This document shows positions 31,510 through 45,000 of a stretch of DNA of 64,000 nucleotides, piece after piece; within the stretch, counting starts at the first letter, position 1, and every line of letters starts with the position of its first letter. A model generated the notes under the pieces. That model saw only the letters and a program-made list of their open reading frames with translations, was not told the origin of the DNA and did not search any database. Source of the DNA: Macrophomina tecta (lineage: Eukaryota; Ascomycota; Dothideomycetes; Botryosphaeriales; Botryosphaeriaceae); the NCBI GenBank assembly GCA_024180945.1, contig JAKSGN010000003.1:3782001-3846000 (forward strand). Reading direction: 5' to 3'. The position numbers were made by a program, and so were the translations under genes.

Positions 31510-34500
31510 TATACTTTCTTAATCGTCTTTAGTACTAGCTATTTTCTAATAAAATTTAGTTTCGAGTCGTCTATACTAATATATCTAGAGATAATAATAA
31601 AGCCTAAGAATTCTATTCTTTATACGTACTATTCGCACTTATTAGGTGCGATAGTTAGGTTCTTAGCTTAGAGAATTTCTAGGACTTTTCTAATATACTT
31701 CTTATATTTCTCGAGTATTTCTAAGAAGATAAGAATATCGTTAAGATAAGCTAGGTAGAAGATATCTAAGTATTCGCGTAGTATATTATTAACGAGATTC
31801 TAGAAGGTTACTAGCACGTTAGTAAGCCTAAATAGTATTACTATATACTTATAGAGTTCTAGTCTTATTTTAAAGGCTATCTTCTATTCTTCCCCTTCTT
31901 TAATTCTAACTAGGTAATATCTATTCCTAAGGTCTAGTTTTATAAAGTACTTTATATTCCCTAACTTATTCTAGAGCTAGTTAATACGTAGAAGTAGGTA
32001 TTAGTTCTTAATCGTAATATTATTAAGTTATCGATAGTCGATATAGAGGCGTAACTTACTATTCTTCTTAGGAACGAAGAGGATCGAATATTCGGCTAAT
32101 AATATTAATAGCTAAATATATCCTCGTTTAAGGTTCTTCTTAATATATTTCTTTAAAGCCTCTATTTCCTTCTTTAATAAGAAGTAGATAGGCTTATAAG
32201 CTAGTTTCGTTTCTAGCTTAAGTAGAATCTCGTAGTTCTATAGTTAATACTTAGATAAGTCTTTCTTTTCTCTTTCTTAGTAAATGGTAACTAAGTTCTA
32301 ATACTCGTCGGGTATCGTTTTTATTTTTAGTATTAGAGGTATTTTTTATAATTACTACTATATTTTTAAACTACCGTATTATCCTCTCTTAATTCTTATA
32401 GAATCGTCTCCTTTAATAGAAGTTAAATAGTCTTTATTTCTTAGCTTTTTCTATTAGGCTCTAGCTAATACTCTTTATTACACCGCCGGTAAGGGTTTAA
32501 TATATATAAGATAGACCTATTATTCTTAGCGTTATATACGCCTAAATATCTCTCTTAAGATTATTTATACGTCTACGAGAGGTTCTATAGCTACTAATTA
32601 CTTCCGCGAAGCCTTACTCTTAGCCTTACGCTTTCTTCGCGTAGTTCTTTATAATAAGTGTTATATCTAATTTTTAAAAATACTTAACTCGGTAGGGCTT
32701 ACTCCGCTTAAGACGCTATATTTTACCGAGAAGATAGTATTTTATATATTATAGTTCTAGTTCTATCTTAGGCCTTTCTTAAGGTTACCGTTAATACTAC
32801 TATTACTAGGCCTTACGCTATTATTTAAGTCTTGCGTTTCTTCTAATAATTTAAGGGTATTGTTTCGCTTAGTAGGGCTTATTTCTACGATAGAATTATA
32901 TTTTACCGAGGAGGCTTCGCCTTCTACGTTATAGTCCTAGTTCTAACTTATACTATTATTAAAGTCGCCTATATAGTTACTATATTTAGGCCTTATACTA
33001 GCTACTTTCTATTTTATATTAAAGATATATTCTTAGAAGATATCTAGTAGTTCTTATTTAATATTCTTATAACTACTCTTAGGGTTTTTAATAATATCCT
33101 AAATATTCTATTATAGAAAGAGTATATCGCTCGCCTAGTTAATAAGAGGATTACAAGTCCTAAGCTAAGGTATTCTAAGAATAACGTTATATTTTAGAAT
33201 TCTTTAAATATTAAGGGTAACCTAATTAGTATATTTATTAATTTCTAGTAAGACTTCTTCTATTTTAGTATATATCTATTCTTCTCCGTAGTCGGCATTT
33301 CGTCTATTAAATCCACTAAAAGAGTAGAGTTCTTTCTTTTTTTAATAAGAAATATTTAACTCTTATACTAGTTCGTTATAGATAAAGTCTCCGCTTAATC
33401 TACTATTAACTAGTATCGAGATCGTGCGTCCTCGTAGAATTTTAGTAATCTTAAATTATCTCTAAAGTTTCTTTCCGGTGAGAGTTTCCGTATTTAATAT
33501 ACGTAATACTATATAAAGAGACCTAGACTATAGCCCCTAAATTAATTCTAATACCGTAGAACCGTCTAGTTTTTTAGCTTCGGATAGCCGTAGACTTTAC
33601 TATATATATAGTCTTTCTATTTATTAACTTAAAGGTATGCTTACTTCTAGCTAGTCTATTTATTAGTACGTAACTATTTCCGCTAGTAGACTATATTCTT
33701 TCGCACCTAGTATCGAAAAGTTAGTATATTAAGTTTCTTATCTAGTATCTACTAAAGTATATAGTTTTAGATAGTTACCGTGCTATACTAATAAAGAATT
33801 CGTACTAGTTCTTAGAGAAAGTTATAGTCTACTTACTATCGAGTAGTTATTTCTTAATAATAGAGCGTTACGAGTGCGGTTTTCTTTATAATAATAAGTT
33901 CTTACTTCTTTCTATCTTACTTAATTCGGGTTTCCTAGAGGGTCCCTTAGCGCTATATCTATAGTACTATAAGGGCTAATCCTCTCTTATAGAAAATCTA
34001 GATTACCTAGGCGAGTTAATTATTCTTATTCGTTATTTCTATACTAATCCTATACTTAGCTATAAGGCGTTCGAGTTCTAGAAGAATTATAAGGTCTAGT
34101 ATAGCTTCTACTTCGCTATTTATTAAATCGTATAGTTCTTCGGTCTCGCTATTTACGAGTTTCTCGTCTAAGAGAAAGCTATTAATAATATTATTAGTCT
34201 TAATAACTTCTTTATTCCTAGTTATTATACCGAATTATCGTGGTTTATAGAAATACTATTCTAATATATCTTTACTACTTTAGTGCATCTAGCAGTTATC
34301 GTCGTAGTAGGCTATTTAGTATAGCGTATTATAGTTATTTTAGCGGAATATAACTAATACTTCGCGCTAAGCGCTTAAGGTCTACTTTTCTTCTTTCTTA
34401 TTATAAGGGTTCTACGGGTACTTAGAAGAAAAGTACTTATTACTATTATAGATAATATAGAGTTAATTCTTATAGCGCTATTTCTACTTATCTATCTAGT

Positions 34501-35477
34501 TTAGGTTAGGTTTTTTAGGCTTCTTATTATTATTTCGACTATTATTATTACCCTTCTTAGAATCCTATCTATTAGCCGCGTCTAGGGCTATAGCGTCTCC
34601 GTCTTTAAGGGTTATTCTTTCGCGGTAAGACTTCGAGGTATTAGCTTATTAAGAACCTATCTTCTATTCGTATATATAATCGTCGATCTAGGACGTAAGG
34701 TCTACTATCTTCTAGAAGATAGATAAGTATTTATAGATAATTATATTCTTCTTAACTTCTTTCTTTAGGCCCTTATAGAAGAGGTCGCGGAAAGTCTTAT
34801 CTAACTATTTAAGATAGGCTATAAGCTATTAAAACTTAGTTACGTAGATAGCTATAGATTCTAGTTATTTAATAGTTATAATATTATTAGAGACTTTATA
34901 GACTTTATCTTAATCGTTAAAAGTAGTCCTAAGGTTATCTATAAATCCCGTATAGATATCGAAGATTTCTTTAGTCTTTTCCCGTCTCTTCTCGAGAGAG
35001 TATTCGTTAGCTAGATAATCGCGAAGATATAGTTCTATTTATATCTCTACCGTTTCTCTAAGATAGATTAATGCGAAGAGTACTTTCTCGGCGTCGCTAT
35101 CGAATTACGCTTAATTAAACTAGAGATAGCATTATATTTAGAGTAAAAATAATTAGAGCTTCTTTCTATTTCTATCGAACTTCTTAGATACCGCTACTTT
35201 AACCTTAGTAGCACTTCGCTTTATCGTATACTCGAATAGTCGAGCGTTCTAAGTTTTTAGCTCCTTAATAAGCTATAAGAGCTTAGCTCTAGTAAGCTCT
35301 ATTTACTATACGGGCTAAGCTAGCCCCTAGGCACCCTAAATATAATTCTCGGCCGGGTTAACCTCTATCTAAGATTCTAGTACTATTACTATTTTCTAAA
35401 CTTATTAGGGGGTAATATCTTATTTAATAAGACTTAATCTTAGAGCCTTTCTCTCCTTATAAGAATAGTAGTTAAAG

Positions 35478-35946
35478 TATAATAAGCGGGCCTCTACCTC
35501 TAAGAATCTAAATACTAAAGAGAGAGAAAACCTATTAAGAGGGTTTTTCTTAAGTAGATATAAGAAGAGGGTAAGAGTAAGTTAAATACGTAATAAGACT
35601 AAGTACTATATATAAAGGCCGTATTACTAATAGAGTCTAAATTCTATTATTAAAGTTAACTACGAAGGTTAAGACTATCTAAGAAGTATAGTTTATATAC
35701 TCGTAAAAAAGGTTTATAATCTAGTATTAATCCTATTAATCTATTTCTATAGAGGATAGATTATAGAGATTAAAGAGATTTAATCTATTTAATCTATATT
35801 TACCTAGGCGAGAGTATATAAATTAATACTTAGCGTTATATAATTTACGTAACTCTTTCTATAGATCTTTCTACGGCGCGTATCTATACCTCGCTTTATT
35901 TTCTTATTCCACCTATTTCCTACCCTATGAAGGCTGCGCCGTAACA
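35478..35946 (-). repeat. 5' LTR of Gypsy A3
   Basis: 469 bp, equal in length to the partner at 26355-26823. It ends gctgcgccgtaaca, followed by TSD aagaa. Confidence 0.88.
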
Positions 35947-35958
35947 AAGAAGAAATAG

Positions 35959-36446
35959 TATTATAATATAGTTTTTATAAAGTTAAAAAATAGTAGAATA
36001 AAATAGTAAATAGAGAGCTTAGATATAATATAAAAAGAATCTACGCGTACTTATATAAAATATATAACGCTAAGATAGTACTCTTACTACTCTAAAGGCA
36101 CTTAGACTAGAATACTATAGAGTATTTAGAGTAGAACTAGCTACTCTATCTACTTTTAAAATTACTACTCTTTTAAGAAATAGAGTAGATAAATTAGAAA
36201 CTAAATTATAAATATTTTTTTACTAGTATATAAACTATACTCTTTAGATAGCTTTAATCTTTATAGTTAACTTTAATAATAATTTATACTTTATTAGTAA
36301 TATAGTTTTTATACGTAGTACTTAGTTTTATTATATATTTAACTTACTCTTACTTTCTTCTTATATCTACTTAAGAAAAACTCTTTTAATAAATTTTTTT
36401 TCTCTTTAGTATTTAGATTCTTAGAGATAAAGGCCCGCTTATTATA
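35959..36446 (+). repeat. 3' LTR of the plus-strand Gypsy (family A, U3 subtype 4)
   Basis: 488 bp, tattataatatag to gcccgcttattata, preceded by a purine run (aaagaagaaatag). R-U5 matches the family, but the U3 (ctctaaaggcacttagactag and surroundings) matches no other LTR here and not the 5' LTR at 2565-3010. Confidence 0.75.
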
Positions 36447-37991
36447 AATTTATAATACTATTTTTTCTCTTAAGAATTTTTAGCTTAAAAATTTATTTAT
36501 TTATTTATATTTTAAGTTTTTTTTATTCTTTCTTTCTTTTCTTTAGTAAATTTTTATAATATCTCTAAAATATAAGTATACTAAATAGATTCTTCTAGAT
36601 AAGCGTATTAATTATAAAAACTATAAGATATTTATTTCTTATTTTTTTTATTTACTTCTAGCTTCTAAGGGTGAGCCCGTAAAATATTAAATAAATATTA
36701 AAAGTTCTTTTTATTATAAAAAATATACTTATTATAGTTAGACTATTTATAATAGCGAAAGTCTTAATATTATAAATTATATATTCTATTTCTATTATCT
36801 TTTACTATTACTAATATTTAACTCTAGTTAACTATCTTAATTAGGCACGTACTAAAGTATATATAGATTAAAAAAAGACTTATAAAACTATATAAACTAT
36901 AATAGCCTATTTATCTTATTTAGAAAAATAAAAGAATCTCTTAGAGTATTATACTTATTTAATACTTTTAAAGAAGACTATAACTATAAAAAAGCTAGAG
37001 AAGTTAGATTATCTTAAGTTAATTTAAGAGGCTAAAGATTCTATTAACCCTAAAAATACTAAGAAAAAGTAATCGCTAAAGCGTTTATATAATAATATTT
37101 TAGCTAATATTATTATAGAGTTATTTTAGTCTATTAGATCTTCTAGTATTAGTTTAGATTCTACGTTTTTTAAGAGTTCTAATTTAGTTAACTAAGTATA
37201 GTTATCTTTATTTTCTAATTTTAATTTTAGATTCTAATACTACTATTAAAAAAATAGATACCTAATTTCTTACTAAAATAACGGGTCTTAGCGCTCTTCG
37301 CTCAGAAATCGGATACCCGATTCTTATTATAAAATTTTTAAATTTACTTAGATAAAAGCGTAGAGCGCCTTAACTATTCTACTCTAGAATACTTTATCGC
37401 GCGATAAAAACGCCTTACGTTATTATAAAATAGAAGATAAATAAGCTAGTTAAGATAAGAATAGTTCTTTCTATATAGAGAGATAGAACTTTAAGAGATA
37501 GCTTAAAAAGAGAGCTCTAATTAGCGTATTAAAAGAAGACCCTCTACTATAAATAGACTTTATAATACGGCTATAAGAGAATAATAAAAATAACTAATAA
37601 ATACTACTTCGAGGCGTACTTATAGAATATATAGAAGCGGTAATTTTTCTTTTTTTTTTAGAATAGATTTTTTTAGTTTTATTACTCTATTCGATCGCCT
37701 ATAAGATACTATATAATAAAGTTATTTTAGATTCTTTTTTTATTTCTTTTTATCTTCTATACGGTTCTAGCTATCTTTGCCCTCTAGCTTACTAGACGCT
37801 TTTTTACGAAGCATTTCTTTTATTAATAAATTTAAAGCCTAACGCGGGGGGCTAGTATAGCTACTAAATAGTTATAAGGCTCGTAGCGAGTACTTTAGAA
37901 AAGAAAAAGAGCTTAGAAATATATAAAGATATAAGAAAAATTTAGTATTAAAGGCTAAAAGATTTATATCTAGCTAGGTATAAGTCTTTCT
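36447..37991 (-). mobile_element. Remnant of the outermost Gypsy (Gypsy-J): LTR end, polypurine tract, antisense gene relic
   Basis: 36447-36457 is the last 11 bp of LTR-J. A pyrimidine run (ctattttttctctt, a polypurine tract on the minus strand) follows, then sequence matching 60274-60870: aattttt agc, a tttatttatttatat run, and a Tyr/Ser-rich frame (YYKKYTYYS). That stretch (about 36600-37080, plus strand) looks like a third version of the antisense Cys-rich gene. From 37260 to 37991 I recognise nothing; it is AT-rich and RIPed. Confidence 0.5.
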
Positions 37992-38604
37992 TATAAAGCA
38001 CTAAGGCTTGGGTGGAGGATTACTAAGCTATATTATATAAATAATAGAGCCTAGTAAGTAGTCGAAAGAAGATAACTCTCTAAGAGAGAAATAGATAGAA
38101 GATTTAATAAAGAAAGATAAGAGAAAAGATAAAAGATAAAGTAAAGCTTTTTATTAGCTTATATCCCGTTTATTAGTATTACGCGTCTTAAAAGAATAAA
38201 ACTACGGTGCTATCTAGAGCTTCTTATATATACTTATTCTTTATAAGTAGATTCTTCTAGATATACTATATTAGAAATCCAACGAGGGTAATTTATAAGA
38301 AATAAGATTCTAGCCCTAATCCTTATTCGTTTTACATAATTTTTATATCGTAATAACTGGAAATGATTGAACTTTTATAATATATAAAAGGAATTTTAGT
38401 AGGGGCTATACCCGTTTAGTTATTAGTTAGTAAAGTAGAGTAGCGAATTTTGCCACCTTAGTTTACTACTATGGTTTACCACCGTAGTTTACCACTACTA
38501 TAACTCCGAGGTATATTCGTTATATACCTTAGGTAGTATTCTAATACCTAAGGTAATATATTAATAAGCTACGCTTATATAAGCTTACTTATTAATATTT
38601 AATA
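37992..38604 (-). repeat. Copia LTR (LTR-C copy 1), 3' LTR of a minus-strand Copia
   Basis: 613 bp, matching 56461-57072 closely (gaaatgattgaacttttata, taacgaatatacctcggag on the complement). On the minus strand it starts TATTAAATATTAATAAG right after a polypurine tract (cttagaggggta, complement at 38605-38616) and the RNase H end of a Copia polyprotein, which fixes it as the 3' LTR. Confidence 0.75.
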
Positions 38605-38616
38605 TACCCCTCTAAG

Positions 38617-39006
38617 CTTTTATAAGCGTTGTAAGGGATTTGCAATTTTAATTTTATATTCGGTTTATTATACAATTTAGAACCGGTATATAGGTAGGTA
38701 TAAGCAATTTAGTACCCTTATAATTAGACTTATAGTAAGCAATCTATTATCTACTTATATATATAGATATAGGGTCTTCTTTTAGTCTTTTATAAAGACT
38801 ATTACTAGGACTTTATAAGGCCGATATTCTTTAAAAGTTCTTACTATTTAGGACTATTAATTGGCTTAGTTAGTCTATCGGCGATAAGAGACTCGATAGA
38901 AAAATAGCGTAGTTCTATTTTCCCTTTATTTATATAGTCCCTTATAAAGTAGTACCTTATATCAACATACTTAGTTCTAGCGTAATATAAGGGATTACCG
39001 GCTAGT
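38617..39006 (-). pseudogene. C-terminal end of a Copia polyprotein (RNase H), truncated
   Basis: The minus strand reads NPLYYARTKYVDIRYYFIRD, then INKGKIELRYFSIESLIADR and LTKPI, the classical end of Copia RNase H (by family: target-like ARTKHIDI...HFVRE...ADxLTKPL). The frame is nearly free of stops here. The rest of the element is cut off by the Gypsy that starts at 39007. Confidence 0.85.
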
Positions 39007-42000
39007 TATTACGGCATAGCCTTTACAGGGTTAGGAAACTATAGAGTAGAAAGATAAGCGAGAAGTATAGCTATGATATAAAAAGAACCTATAACGAAAT
39101 ACATAGCTTACGTAACGCTAAGAGATTAATCTATTTAATCTTATATACCTCAGGCATTAACGGATAAATTAACTAGATTAAAGATACTATTAATCTATCG
39201 GTACTCTAACCCCTACCTAGATTAAAAATAGATTAATACTAGATTATAGACCTTTTCTATATATATATAAACTATACTTCTTAGATAGCTTTAACCTTCG
39301 TGGTTAACTTTAATAATAATTTAATATAGTATTAGTAACACGGCCTTCGTACGTAGTACTTAGTCTTCTTATATATTTAACTTACTCTTACCCTCTTCTT
39401 ATACTTACTTAAGAAAAACCCCCTTAATAGGTTTTCTCCCTCTTTAGTATTTAGATTCTTAGAGGTAGAGGCCCGCTCGTTATACTTTAACTACTATTCT
39501 TATAAGAAGAGGAAGGCTCTAAGATTAAGTCTTATTAGGTAAGATATTACCCCCTAACGAGTTTAGAAAATAGTAATAATACTAGGATCTTAGATAGAGG
39601 TCGACCTAGCCGAGAATTACGTTTAGGGTGCCTAAGGGCTAGCTTAGCCCGCGTAGTAAATAAAGCCTACTAGAGCTAAGCTCTTATAGCTTATTAAGGA
39701 GCTAAAGACTTAAAACGCTTAACTAATTAAGTATATAATAAAGCGGAGCACTACTAAGGTTAAAGTAGTAGCACCTAAAAAGTTTAATAGAAATAAAAAA
39801 AAGCTCTAATTCTTCCTACTCTAAATATAACGCTACCTCTAGTTTAATTAAGCGTAATTTAATAGCGACGCTAAGAAAGTACTCTTCGTATTAACCTACC
39901 TTAGAGAAATAGTAGAGGTATAAATAGAACTATACCTTCGCGACTATTTAGCTAACGAATACTCTCTCGAGAAGAAATAAGAAAAAACTAAAAAAATCTT
40001 TAGTATTTATACGGGATTCATAAATAACCTTAGAGCTACTTTTAATAATTAAGATAAAGTCCGTAAAGCCTCTAATGATATTATAACTATTAAATAATTA
40101 GAATCTATAGCTATCTACGTAACTAAGTTTTAATAGCTTATAGCCTACCTCGAATAGTTAGATAAAACTTTCCGCGACCTCTTCTATAAAGGCCTAAAGA
40201 AAGAAGTTAAGAAAAATATAATTATCTATAAATACCCGTCTACCTTCTAGAAGATAGTAGACCTTACGTCTTAGATTAACGGCCGTATATACGAATAGAA
40301 GATAAGTTTTTAATAAGCTAATACCTTAAAGCCTCGCTATAAAAAGATAATCCTTAAAGGCGGAGACGCTATAGCCCTTAACGCGGCTAATAAATAGAAT
40401 TCTAAGAAGGGCAATAATAATAGTTAAAATAATAATAAGAAGCCTAAAAAACCTAATCTAAACTAGATAAACGAGTAAAAGTAGCGCTATAAAAATCGAC
40501 TCTATATTACCTACGGTAGTAATAAGTACTTCTCTTCTAAGTACCTATAGAACCCTCGTAATAAGAAAGATAAAAAGTAGACCTTAAGCGCTTAACGTAA
40601 AGTATCGGTCGCATCCCGCTAAGATAATTACGATACGCTATACTAGATAGCCTACTACGACGATAACTACTAAATATACTAAAGTAGTAAAGATATATCG
40701 AAATAGTACTCCTATAAACTACGATAATTCGGTATAATAACTAGAAATAAAGAAGTTAGCGAGACCGACGATATTATTAATAACTTCCCCTTAGACGAGA
40801 AACTTGTAAATAGCGAGACTAAAGAACTATATAACTTAACGAATAGCGAAGTAAAAGCTATACTAGATTCTATAGCTCTTCTAAAACTTAAGCGCCTTAT
40901 AGCTAAGTATAGAATTAGCGTAGAAATAACGAACGAGAACGATTAACTCGCCTAGATAATCTAGATTTTCTACGAGAAAGAATTAGCCCTTATAGTACTA
41001 TAGATATAGCGCTAAGGAACCCTCTAGGAAACCCGTATTAAGTAAAATAGAAAGAAGTACGAACTTATTATTACGAAGAAAACCGCGCTCGTAATACTTT
41101 ATTATTAAGAAATAACTACTTAATAGTAAATAAACTATAACTTTCTCTAAGAGTTAGTAAGGATTCTTTATTAGTATAGTATAGTAACTATCTAGAACTG
41201 CACGCTTTAGTAGATACTAGACGAGAAACTTAACTAGCTAGCTTTTTAATACTAGGTATAAAAGAATATAGTCTACTAGTAGAAATAGTTATATACTAAT
41301 AAATGGACTAACTAGAAGTAAGTATACCTTTAAGTTAACGAATAGAAGGACTATATATATAGTAAAGTCTATAGCTATCTAAAGCTAAAAAACTAAACGG
41401 TTCTACGGTATTAAAATCGACTTAGAAGCTATAGTCTAGGTCCCTTTATATAGTATTACGTATATCGGAAACGGAAACTCTTACTAGAAAGAAACTTTAG
41501 AAATAATTTAAGATTATTAAAGTTCTACGAGAACGTATAATCTCGATACTAGTTAATAGCGAATTAAGCGGAGACTTTATCTATAATAAACTAGTATAAG
41601 AATTAAATATTTCTTATTAGAAGAAGAAAGAACCCTACTCTCTTAGTAAATTTAATGAAAGAAATACCGACCATAGAAAAAAATAGATACGTATTAAAAT
41701 AAAAGAAGTCTTACTAGAAATTAATAAATACCCTAATTAGGTTACCCTTAATATCTAAAGAATTCTAGAACACGACGTTATTCTTAGAATACTTTAGCTT
41801 AGAACTCGTAATTCCCTTATTAACTAGATAAGCGATATACTCTTTCTATAATAGAATATTTAGAATATTATTAAAAACCCTAAAAGCAGTTATAAGAATA
41901 TTAAATAGAAACTACTAAATATCTTCTAAGAATATATTTTTAGTATAAAATAAGAAGTAGCTAGTATAAGGCCTAAATATAATAACTATATAGGCGACTC

Positions 42001-45000
42001 TAATAGTAGTATAAGTTAGAACTAGGACTACGACGTAGAAGGCGAAGTCTCTTTAGTAAAATATAACCCTATCGTAGGAATAAGCCCTACTAAGCGAAAT
42101 AATACCCTTAAATTATTAGAAGAAACGTAAGACTTAAATAATAGCGTAAGGCCTAGTAACGGTAGTATTAACGGCAACCTTAAGAAAGGCCTAAGATAGA
42201 ACTAGAACTATAGCGTACGAAATACCGCCTTCTTAGTAAAATATAGCATCTTAAGCGGAGTAAGCCCTACTAAGTTAAGTATTCCCGAAAATTAGATATA
42301 ATACTTATTATAAAGAACTACGCGGAGAAAGCGTAAGGCTAAAAGTAAAGCTTCGCGAAAGTAATTAGTAGCCCTAGAACCTTCTATAGACGTATAAATA
42401 ATCTTAAAAAAGATATTTAGGCGTATATAACGCTAAGAATAATAGATCTATCTTATATATATTAAACCCTTACCGGCGGTATAATAGAGAGCATTAGCTA
42501 GGGCCTAATAAAAAAGGCTAAGAAATAAGAACTATCTAACTTCTATTAGAGAAGATAATCCTACGAGAATTAAAAGAGAATAATATAGTAGTTTAGAAAT
42601 ATAGTAGTAACTATAAGAAATACCTCTAATTCTAAAAATAGAAATAATACCTAACGAGTATTAGAACTTAGTTACCGTTTACTAAGAAAAAGAAAAGAGA
42701 GACTTATCTAAGTATTAACTATAGAACTATAAGATTTCGCTTAAGCTAAAAATAAAACTAGCTTATAAGCCTATCTACTTCTTATTAAAGAAGAAAATAG
42801 AGGCTTTAAAGAAATATATTAAGAAGAACCTTAAACGAGAATATATTCGGCTATTAATATTATTAGCTAAATATCCGATCTTCTTCGTTTCTAAGAAGAA
42901 TAGTAAGTTACGCCTCTATGTTAACTATTAATAACTTAACAATATTATAATTAAAAACTAATACCCGCTTCTACGTATTAATAAGCTCTAGAATAAGTTA
43001 AAGAATATAAAGTACTTTATAAAACTAGACCTTAGAAACGGATATTACCTAGTTAGAATTAAAAAAGAAGAAGAATAAAAGATAGCCTTTCGTATAAGAC
43101 TAAAACTTTATGAGTATATAATTATACTATTTAGGCTTACTAACGCGCTAACAACCTTTTAGAATCTAGTTAATAATATGCTACGCGAATACTTAAATAT
43201 CTTCTATCTAGCTTACCTCGACGATATCCTTATCTTCTTAGAAACACTCGAGAAATATAAGAAGTATATTAGAAAAGTCCTAGAAGCCCTCTAAGCTAAG
43301 AATCTAATTATCGCGCCCGATAAATATAAGTAGTACGTTTAGAGAATAGAATTCTTAGGCTTTATTATTACCCCTAAATATATTAGTATAGACGACTTAA
43401 AACTAGACTCTATTAGAGAATAGCTAGTACTAAAAACGATTAAGAAAATATAGTTCTTTCTTAGATTCGCGAACTTCTATAGAAAGTTTATTTAGAACTA
43501 TTTAAAGATTATAGAACCTTTAACGCGACTTACTTAGAAGAAGTATAACTTCTAATAGAAAGATAATTAGTAGTAAGCCTTTAATTCGCTAAAGCGGATA
43601 TTTTATAAAGTACCCATCTTAGAAATATATAATCCCGACAAACTAATTAAAGTAGAAACTAATACGTTAGGATTCGCCCTAGAAGTATATCTTAGCTAGC
43701 CTAACGATAAAGATAAATAGTATTTAATCGCGTTCTACTTAAGAAAGTTCACCCCGGTAGAGCTTAACTATAATACTTATAATAAGAAGCTCTTAGCTAT
43801 CGTCTTAGTATTTAAGTACTAGAGATATTACCTAGAAGAAGCTAAATAGTAGGTAATAGTATATTATAACTATTAGAATCTTATACGCTTTACTATAACT
43901 AAGAAGCTAAACTAATAATAAGTTTACTAGTTATAAAAATTAGCATCCTATAATTTTAAGATTACGTATAAAAAAGGTATAGATAACGCCGCCGCTAACG
44001 CGCTTAGTAAAAGAGTAGACTATATAGAAGAAAGAATCGAGCTATAACCTATAGTACTATAGTAGATAAGCGATAGATTACTTATTCTTACTAGATAGTC
44101 TTTTCTAATACTTCGTATCGAGTTAAACCCGTGGCATTAGAAGATCTAAGAAGTATATAATTAGAACTTCTTCGCGTAGAAACTTTTAGCGCTAGAGAAC
44201 GACTCGCGTATTACTTAAGATAGAAAAGAAACGCTTTTCTTTAAAGAATTAATCTATATTCTAATAAGACTACGAGAAGCACTTATTAAGAATATATATA
44301 TAGTACCCACGTATAGATATTAGGGCATCGATAAAATAACTAAGAGAATTACGCGAAACTTCTACTTTCTAGAGTTACGAAAGATAGTCTAGCGTATAGT
44401 CTTATAATATAACCTTTATATCCGAAGTAAAGCCGTAATACACGCTCTATATAAATACCTATAACCCCTAGAAATTTTAGAATGACTATAGTAATAGATT
44501 ACGCTAGACTTTATTATAAAGCTACTAAGATTTAGAAATCTACTTATAGAAGTTAAGTTCGACTCGATCCTAGTCTTTATTAATAGACTTATAAAGTACG
44601 CTTACTTCTTACTCTACCTAGAAGTATTAAATATAAAGTAGCTAGTCTATACGTTTCTCTAATATATCTTCGCGGATTATAGAATGCCGGAAGTACTAGT
44701 TTCGGATAGAAATAAGCTAATAAGATTAGAATTTTAGTAAACGCTTATACGCTAGCTTAGAGCAAAGAATAAACTCTCTATAATAGTATACGCGCAAACT
44801 AATGACTAAACGGAACGAATAAACCGAACTCTCGAGTAATATCTTCGCTATTATATTAACTATCTATAGAATAACTAGGCTATATAGCTATCTATAGTAT
44901 AATTCTCCTATAATAGCGCTAAATAAGAGTTAACTAACGTATCCCTATTCTTTACTAACTATAGGTTCGAACTAGACGCGTATAGAGAAGCTATTCTAAG

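Larger units (their letters stand above)
27559..35477 (-). pseudogene. gag-pol of Gypsy A3, RIP-destroyed, interrupted by Fot/pogo copy 2
   Basis: Colinear with 12586-19450 at nearly every base apart from transitions. gag lies near 34500-35470, protease near 33400-34200, RT with YLND at 31737-31748, then RNase H, integrase and chromodomain down to about 27600. The Fot/pogo insertion at 29657 falls within pol downstream of the RT box. Confidence 0.75.
26355..35946 (-). mobile_element. Minus-strand chromodomain Gypsy (copy A3), complete, with nested Fot/pogo copy 2
   Basis: LTRs of exactly 469 bp each (26355-26823 and 35478-35946) and TSD AAGAA (26350-26354 and 35947-35951). Without the nested transposon it is about 7.74 kb. 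The order matches A1, including the antisense gene beside the 3' LTR. RT catalytic box is YLND (31737-31748), a G-to-A type loss. The U3 differs from A1 (subtype 3, with taatctatttaatctatatttacctaggcgag). RIP is strong, but CG is kept. Confidence 0.9.
2565..36446 (+). mobile_element. Plus-strand chromodomain Gypsy retrotransposon, interrupted by four insertions, heavily RIPed
   Basis: Its own sequence is 2565-5443, 19893-20810, 22666-26354 and 35952-36446, about 7.7 kb in all once a nested solo LTR (19942-20169) is removed. That matches the 7.7-7.8 kb of the nested sister elements. Continuity is proved by TSDs at each junction (TTAAT, CTAGT, TA, AAGAA). Order: 5' LTR, gag, protease, RT, RNase H, integrase, chromodomain, an antisense Cys-rich frame, a polypurine stretch (aaagaagaaatag) and 3' LTR. 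All frames are dead and almost no CA or TG dinucleotides remain. The two LTRs share R-U5 but have unrelated U3 regions, and the flanks gttaa and aattt are not a TSD. It is therefore probably a recombinant of two elements. Confidence 0.8.
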
